From: Apostichopus californicus | Taxonomy: Eukaryota; Echinodermata; Holothuroidea; Aspidochirotida; Stichopodidae | Assembly: GCA_020650975.1 (NCBI GenBank) | Contig: JAIPMN010038213.1 | Location: 455 to 38,964, forward strand | Direction: 5' to 3' | DNA length: 38,510 nucleotides | Shown: positions 26,801-35,800 of the stretch, piece after piece | Position numbering within the stretch: the first letter of the stretch is position 1 | Layout of the letters: the number at the start of each line of letters is the position of its first letter | Translations under genes and position numbers: made by a program | The notes under the pieces: generated by a model | The model's input: the letters and a program-made list of their open reading frames with translations, nothing else | What the model was told of the DNA's origin: nothing | Database searches by the model: none

Positions 26801-29800
26801 TTTCTCGCATGGATTCCTTGAAAGGTAATTACAAAGCTGTTACTTACTACTAAGATTTTTTTCTTTCAGTTGACTACTTCGTTGAAGCGGTCTGATTTTG
26901 CTAGCCTATTGAAATGGTCATTTGCATTATCCCATTAGGCAGTATAATAGTCTAAGGACTTTTACATTTTCTCCATGGCAGTAAGGAAATTCCAATTTTA
27001 TTGCTATTTGGAAGAAGATATATTCTAACCTTTAAACTGGATAATTCTTTGTCTTGCTTCGTTATTTGTTCTTCTTTATATTCCTTTGTCGTCTGTGGAA
27101 GGAATATCCAGAATAGGCTATTCATTAAACTATTTAATATTTAATATGAAATCGCTTGGAATGAGTGATATCTATCTTTATATTATATCTAACATTAAAA
27201 TGCATTCCGGGAAGACGTTTCCTCGTCTGTTCTCACTTTCACATATAAAGGAGAGTTAAAAACAATTTTTTAGTGTACGTGATTTAATCTTTTTCATCAT
27301 TTGTAGACCACACACATGTTGGTGGTGCTTACTTGAAATCCATTGGTTGCCATTAAAATTGGACATGGTACAGAACACAACCTGCTGCTATGGACATAAT
27401 GTGAAATGTACTACATGTTATCATAATTATTTATGGATATAAAGAAGTATACATTGTACACTAAAAACAATGTTTTCATCAATATACCTAAAGCTTCAGT
27501 CGCGAATCTTTAAATCTCATGATTTACTTGAAAGTAAACTACAAAGATGTTACTTACTATGTTGTAATTTTACTTTCAGTTGACTTCGTAGATTAAATAC
27601 TCTGATTTTGCTTGTCTATTGTAAGGATCATATGCAGTGTCCCATTATGCAGTCTATTATTCTAAAGATGTTTGCATTTTCTCCATGGCGGTAAGGAAAT
27701 TACTTTTTTAGCTTATCGGAAGAAGACATAATCTAACCGTTAATCTAGATATTTCTATGCCTTCCTTCATCAGTTGTTCTTCTTTTTTCCCCTTGGTCGT
27801 CTGTGGAAGAAATATCGAGAACAGGCTATCACTATTTAACAATTAATATTTAATCGTTTAGAATGAGTTCATCCATCTATACATTATCTCTAACAATATA
27901 ATGCATTCCGGGAAGACGTTTACTCGTCTGTTCTCACTTTTCATGTAAAACGAAATGTAAAACAAAAGAAACATGTTTTTAGTGAACGTGATTTAATTGT
28001 TCATCATTTGTAGACCACACACACGTTGGTGGTGCTTACTTGGAATCCATTGGTTGACACTTAGAGTGGAAATGGTACCGAACATAACCTGCTCTTATGG
28101 ACATGATGTACAATTTACTAAAGGTTATCATAATTAATTATGGATCTTAACAATTATACATTGTACACCAAAACCAATGCTTACATCAAGATACCTAAAG
28201 CTTCAATCGCGAATCTTTGTTCGCATGGTTTATTTGAAAGTTAATTATTGAGCTGTCACTTATTAAGTTATGATTTTTCTTTCAGTTGAAAACGTTTTCT
28301 TTAACGCCTTGATCTTGTTTGCGTAAGAATCATTTGCATTCACCGGCTTTTGTAGTTTAATGTTCTAAAATAAATTAAATTCCATTTTATAGCTACCTGG
28401 ATTAGGAAATAAACTTACCTTTAGACTAGATATTTCTTCCTTTTGCTCCGATATTAGTTTTTCGTTAACCTCCTCTTTCGCCTGAAGAAGGAACATCCAG
28501 AACAGGCTATACAGTATACTACTTAACATTAAATATGGAATTGCTTGGAATGAGGTAATTCGTCTACACTTTTACCACAATTACCCCTTCGACTCATTGC
28601 CTCTTGCTTCAGTTGTCTTCAGGGAAATAGGGTGGAAACCAAAGCGAACAGAGGCAGGAAATGAGGCAGGAAATACGAAATAAATATACGTTCTCTTCTA
28701 TATCAATTTGTGCTGACACTCTAGAAAAACATAGGAATACGTTTAGTCGTATGTTTTCACTCTCAAATATAAATAACAAGTTAGCAAATGTTATCTTGTT
28801 AGTACACTATACATCGAATCATTTATCTAATTTGTTAACGCATGTTTAATTTGAAAGTTAACAATTCATTTGTTACTAAGTTATGATTTTACTTTCAGTT
28901 AGGTTTGATTTTAAAACGCTCTGATTTTCTTGCGTATTGCAAGAATCAGTTGCATTGTGACATCTTTGGGTTAAGTCACTAAAGATGCTGCATTTTCTCC
29001 ATAGCGATAAAGAAATTATATTTGTAGCTTTTTGGAAGAAGTAATATAATAACCTTTAAGCTGGATATTTGGTCTTCTTGCTTGATTATTTGTCTTTCGT
29101 TATTCTCCGTTTTTGCCTGTGGAATGAACATCAAGAACAATCTATTCACTAGACTACTTAACATTTGATGTGAAATCACTTGGAAGGTTTTCATCCATTT
29201 ATACATTTATCCCCATTTACCCCCTCGGCACCCTCCCTCTTCCTTCAGCTGTCTTCAGGGATTCATACATGGAATTGAAACGAATAGAGGGAGGAAATTA
29301 GGCAGTATGTCAGCAAAAAATTAAACCCTCCCATATAAATTTGTGCTGACCTTCTTGAACAACCAAAGCGTACTTGGCTCCACAAGATTGGATGACTTCG
29401 GAAATGTGTAATATCTGCCTGAATGATTTACATTCAAAGGTTGATCTGTTAAAGTGTAACATAAGTGCAAATATGCAAATTCATACAAGAAAGTTAACTT
29501 TTGAAAACACCGTCGAGGTGGTAAGTGTCCAAAACGACACTCTGACATAAACAATTTCATTTTTGATTTCATTAGAAAGAAATTTAATCGGTTACGTATT
29601 ACATTCGTCTTTGGTTCTTTCGGTTTGATTTCAATGCAAACGATACGATATCCTAACGCTTACTATGGACTCTTAAATGTGGAATCGAAAAAGTGAGAGT
29701 TTACTTCAAACCGACAATGTTAACTTTTCTTCGCTTTATCTTTATCTTTGTTTTCAACTTTCCATGTTAGAAGAAAATGCATAGTAAAGAAAGCTTCCAT

Positions 29801-32800
29801 AGGTTATACTATTATTAAATTCAAAATAAGATAATGATGGCTACTTCTAAAACGTTTGCAGTTAACAGTTACAACAGAGCAAAAAGAAGAACAAATTAAA
29901 AAGAAGTTATTCATTTAAAATGAGATGTATCCAACTACGTAATACGCCCCTCCTGTTTTATTTAAGGGTTCTATCATTGCTTAAAGCATGATACATAAAC
30001 TTTTTTCTTGAGTAATAAAAATGTGTCATTAAATGGAGAGTACTTACTTTCATTTCGGCAATTTCTCTATCTCTGTTTACCACTACTCCCTGTCAATGTA
30101 AATCATGTGGTAACATAATCACCTAATATGACAAGATAAATTTGCGTCGCATGCATGATTAAGATAACACATTAATCGTGCTGCATAACGACTTTGTATT
30201 CAGTGTTTGATGAAGCTAGTGTTTTGTTATAACATGGAATTATTTGATTCCGCAAAAGCATTTACTTCACTTGCAGCCACCCTGAAGATATTCCTTAATT
30301 GTTTAATGTATTCCTGGAAGGCGTTATGTCGTCTGTTCTTACTCTCAATTATATAAAGCAAGTTAACACATTTTTAGTGTACTACATCTAATCATTCATC
30401 CTATGCAGAAACCGTTATCTATTGAACTCCATTCCGTTCTTAGATAAAAATAGTAGATTATTTAAAAGCATGGCTTTTTGAGAAATTTGGTATTTGATAT
30501 TCTAGTTTTGAACTTTGTGTGTTACCGTATTGTCCAGAAGATTTATGACAGTTCCATACAGGCTTCTACCCATATGTCAGATGTGATTTAATCGTTTATA
30601 ATTTGTAGACCACACGGAGTTGGTTGGTACCTCCATGGAAATCGATTGGCTGCACTTTAGTGGAAATGGCAAAGAATATAACCTGCTCTGATGGACTTAA
30701 TGTGTATTGCCCTATTTACATCTTTTCATAATTAATTATGGGTCTAAAAAATTATATACTGTACATCCACACCAATGTTAACATTAATATACCTATAGCT
30801 TCAGTAGAGAATCTTTTCTCGCATGGATTCCTTGAAAGTTAATTACAAAGCTGTTACTTATTACTAAGATTTGTCTTTCAGTTGACTACCTTGTTCAAGC
30901 GGTCTGATTTTGCTAGCCTATTGAAATGGTCATTTGCATTATCCCATTAGGCAGTATAATAGTCTAAGGACTTTTGCATTTTCTCCATGACGGTAAGGAA
31001 ATTCCAATTTTATTGCTATTTGGAAGAAGATATATTCTAACCTTTAAACTGGATAATTCTTTGTCTTGCTTCGTTATTTGTTCTTCTTTATATTCCTTTG
31101 TCGTCTGTGGAAGGAATATCCAGAACAGGCTATTCATTAAACTATTTAATATTTAATATGAAATCGCTTGGAATGAGTGCTATCTATCTATATATTATAT
31201 CTAACATTAAAATGCATTCCGGGAAGACGTTTCCTCGTCTGTTCTCACTTTCACATATAAAGGAAAGTTAGAAACAATTTTTTAGTGTACGTGATTTATT
31301 CGTTTTCATCATTTGTAGACCACACACATGTTGGTGGTGCTTACTTGAAATCCATTGGTTGCCATTAGAATTGGACATGGTACAGAACACAACCTGCTGT
31401 TATGGACATAATGTGTAATGTACTACATGTTATCATAATTATTTATGGATATAAAGAAGTATACATTGTACACTAAAAACAATGTTTTCATCAATATACC
31501 TAAAGCTTCAGTCGCGAATCTTTAAATCTCATGATTGACTTGAAAGTAAACTACAAAGATGTTAGTTACTATGTTGTAATTTTACTTTCAGTTGACTTCG
31601 TATATTAATTACTCTGATTTTGCTTGTCTATTGTAAGGATCATTTGCAGTTTCCCATTATGCAGTCTATTATTCTAAAGATGTTTGCATTTTCTCCATGG
31701 CGGTAAAGAAATTACTTTTTTTAGCTTATCGGAAGAAGACATAATCTAACCGTTAATCTGGATATTTCTTTGCCTTCCTTCATCATTTGTTCTTCTTTAT
31801 TTTCCTTGGTCGTCTGTGGAAGCAATATCGAAAACAGGCTATTCATTGGACTATTTAACAATTCGTATGAAATCGTTTGCAATGAGTTCATCCATCTATA
31901 TATGATATATAATGTTATAATGCATTCCGGGAAGACGTTTCCTCGTCTGGTCTTACTGTTCATGTAAAACGAACAGTAAAACAAAAGAAACATGTTTTTA
32001 GTGAACGTGATTTAATCGTTCATCATTTTTAGACCACACACGTGTTGGTGGTGCTTACTTGAAATCCATTGGTTGCCATTAGAAGTGGAAATGGTACAGA
32101 ACACAACCTGCTAATATGGGCATAATGTGTAATGTACCACAACTAACTAATTATGGATCTAAACAATTATAAATTGTACACCAAAACCAATGTTTACATC
32201 AATATACCTATACCTTCAGTCGCGAATCCTTGTTCGCATGGTTTATTTGAAAGTTAATTATTAAGCTGTTATTTGCTAAATTATGAGTATACTTTCAGTT
32301 GACTTCGTTTAAAAATGCTCTGATTTTGTTTGCGAATTGCAAGTTAATTTTAATGTCTCCTTTTGCAGAATAATATTTTAATGATTTGTGCAATATCTCC
32401 AATTTATAGCTACTTGGTAGAAAAAGTATACTTACTTTCAACCTGGATATTTCTTCCTTCTGCTCCGTTATTTGTTTTTCGTTATTATCCTCTTTCGCCT
32501 GAGAAAGGAACATCCAGAACATGCTATACAGTATACTACTTAACATTAAATGTTGAATCGCTTGGAATGAGGTTATCCATCTATACGTTTATCCCCAATT
32601 ACCCCCTCGACTCATTTCCTCTCCCTTCACTTGTCTTCAGGGACGAATAGAGGAAATGAAAGCAAACAGATGAAGAAAATGAGGCAGGAGATGCGAAATA
32701 AATAAATAAACGTATTTTCTCATATCAATGTGTGCTGACATTCGCGCAAACATTCCTGAAAGACATTTAGTCGTCTGTTCTCACTCTCAGACTGATATAG

Positions 32801-35800
32801 ATAATAAGATAACATGCTTTTGTTGATGTTAGTTAACTACATTAAATCATTCATACTTTGTAGACGACATAAATGTAGCTGCAGCAAATCCATTCCGTTC
32901 TTAAATGCAAGTCATATTTCATGTAAAGGCATGGCTTTCAGAGAAATTTGGAATTTGATTAGATTTTCTTTTTTGATCTTTGTTTGTCATTGTCCAGAAG
33001 ATTTTAAAAGAAAATGTAGTGCAGGCAACTACCCATATGTCAGATATTTAACAATATATTCAAAGTTTGGAATGATCTCGTCATATCATTTTGAAGATGA
33101 TATCAGTTCTCAGACCAGCCCTAGGGTTGTCAGTGGTAATTCATTATGTATGGTAATACATTACTTGCAGTATACTACATTACCAAATCAAATTCCAAAT
33201 TTTCCTTAATGAATAGTAATGTACTTCCAACGTGTTATTTTAAACCATCCACGTGTTGTTTCCTACTTTTCATGAACCATGGTTATTTATTTTCTAATGA
33301 CATAACTTAATGCATGGTCTGTTTACTACAATTAAGAGTAGAGTTAATTTCCATAAATAGGCCAACCAGGCTTAAAAGGTAATTTCGATAATATTAAATA
33401 TACTACAGAAACTTACCTGCTTTTATAGACATAATGTGTAATGTACCACATGTTATCATAATTAATTATGTGTATTAACAATTATACATTGTACAACTAA
33501 ACCAATGTTTACATCAATATACACCTATAGTTTAAGTCGCGAATCGGTTAGCGCATGGTTTTCTTGAAAGGTAATTACTAAGCTGTTATTTTCTAAATTA
33601 TGAGTATACTTTCAGTTGACTTCGTTTAAAAATGCTCTGGTTTTGCTTGCGTGTTGCAAGGATAATTTATTGTCCCTTTATTTCCCTTGGTCCTCTGTGG
33701 AAGAAGTATCCAGAACAGACTATTCATTAAACTATATAACAATTAATATGATATCGCTTGGAATGAGTTCATCCATCTATATATTATATATAACATTATA
33801 AAGCATCTCGGGAAGACGTTTACTTGTCGGTTTTCAATTTCCATATCAAATGAAACGTAAAACAAGAACCATATTTTGGTGAACGTGATTTAATCATTAA
33901 TCATTTGTAGACCACACACATGTTGGTGGTGCTTATTTGGAAATGTCTTGGTTGCCATTTAAAGTGGAATGGTACAGAACATAACCTGCTCTTATGGACA
34001 TAATGTGTAGTGTACTACATGTTATCATAATTAATAATGGATCTTAACCATTCTACATTGTTCACCAAAAGCAATTTTTACATCAATATACCTATTGCTT
34101 CAGTGCCGAATCTTTTTTCGCAAGGTTTATTTGAAAGTTAATTATTAAGCTGTTACTTGCTAAGTTAAGATTTGACTAGGTTTTTTAAACGCTCTGATTT
34201 AGCCTGCGTAAGAATAGTTTTCATTGTCTTCTTATGTAGTTAAATATTCTAAAAAAAAAATTCTTTTATAGTTACTTGGAGGAAAAATATACTTACCCTT
34301 AAACTGGATATTTTTTCCTTTTGATCCGTTATTTGTTTTCCGTTATTTTCCTCTTTCACCTGAGGAAGGAACATCCAGATCCGACTATACAGTAGAATAT
34401 TCAACAATAAATGTGGTATTGCTTGGTATGAGGTCATTCATCTATACTTTTAAAACAATTTCCCCTCGACTCATTCCCTCTTGCTTCAGTTGTCTTCAGG
34501 GAAATAGGGAAGAAACCAAACGAACAGATGGAGGAAATGCGGCAGGAGATGCGAAATAAATAAACGTTTTCTACCATACCAATTTGTGCTGGCACTCTTG
34601 GAAAACATTTCTGGAAGACGTTAAGTCGTCTGTCCTCACTCTCAGATATAAATAATAAGTTAAAACATATTTTCTTGTTAGTAAACTACAAAGTATCATT
34701 CAGTTAATGTTTTCGCATTCTAATCGCTTCTAATCTCAAGGTTTACTTGAAATTGAATTATTCATCTCTTCTAATCTCAAGGTTAATTTGAAAGTTAATT
34801 ATTAAGCTGTTACTTGCTAAGTGATGAGTTTACTTCAGTTGACTTCGTTTTATAAATGCTCTGATATTGCTTGCGTATTGCAAGGATCATTTGTATAGAA
34901 GTATAATATTATAATAATTGTTGCAACATCTCCATTTTATAGCTACTTGGAAAAAGAAATATACTTACCCTTAACTTGGATATCTCTTCCTTCTGCTCCG
35001 TTATTTGTTTTTCGTTATACTCTTCTTTTGCCTGAGGAAGGAACATCCAGAACAGGCTATACAGTAGAATATTTAACATTAAAGGTGGAATCGCTTGGAA
35101 TGATGTCATCCATCTGTACTTTTACCACAATTACCCCCTCGAACATTCCCTCTTCCGTCACTTGTCTTCAGGGAAGAATGGCGGGAATGAAAGCAAACAG
35201 ATGGAGGAAATGAGGCGTGTTGCAATGGTAATATGTATTGACCCCGTGTGCAGTTTAATATTCCAAGGATGTTGCAATATATATTTGCTATGTGTTTTAT
35301 GCTATTATTGATTCTGTATATTGTAAAATAGTTATATAGTTATTTTAGAAGTTTTTCACATATTTGTTGTAGTTTTACACTGTATTTTTAACATTTCCGC
35401 TTCATTACATTGTGTAATTTTATCTTTGTTAGGTGTATTGGTTTTGTATTTATGTTTACGACTTACGAAGTAAAAAAAAAAACGAAACATTTTATAGTGA
35501 ACGTGATTGAAGCATTCAACATTTGTAGACCAGACAAGTGTGGATGGTGCTTACTTGGAAATTTCTTGGTTGCATTAAATGTGGAAGTGACACAGAAGAT
35601 GACCTGACAAAATGTGTTATGTACTACCTCTTATTATAACAATTATACATACACACCCAAACCAATGTTTACATCAATATACCTATAGCTTCAGTCGCGA
35701 ATCTATTTTTGCATGGTTTATTTGAAAGTTAATTATTAAGCTGTTGCTTACTAAGGTATGACTTTGCTTGCGTATTGCAAGGATCATTTGCATTGTCCTC

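Larger units (their letters stand above)
25345..32690. repeat. recent segmental duplication of about 3.9-4.0 kb
   Basis: 25345-28640 and 29252-32660 run in parallel. The offset is 3907 at the shared 'gggattcatacatggaattg', 3893 at the 42-bp exons, 4012 and 4013 at the two TTK exons, and 4017 at the VKE exons. Long stretches are nearly identical, including all 63 bases of the exons at 27030 and 31042. Similarity drops in the last exon pair (28419 and 32436), which may mark a conversion or crossover boundary. Confidence 0.75.

Noticed and set aside
21055..29572. Recurring minus-strand open frames with 'GAKYALV...KFIWE' near 21.1, 22.7, 25.4 and 29.4 kb
   Set aside because: The four copies have indels in different frames, the 22.7 kb copy has an in-frame stop, and no GT donor is shared. 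They are best explained as repeated intron sequence.
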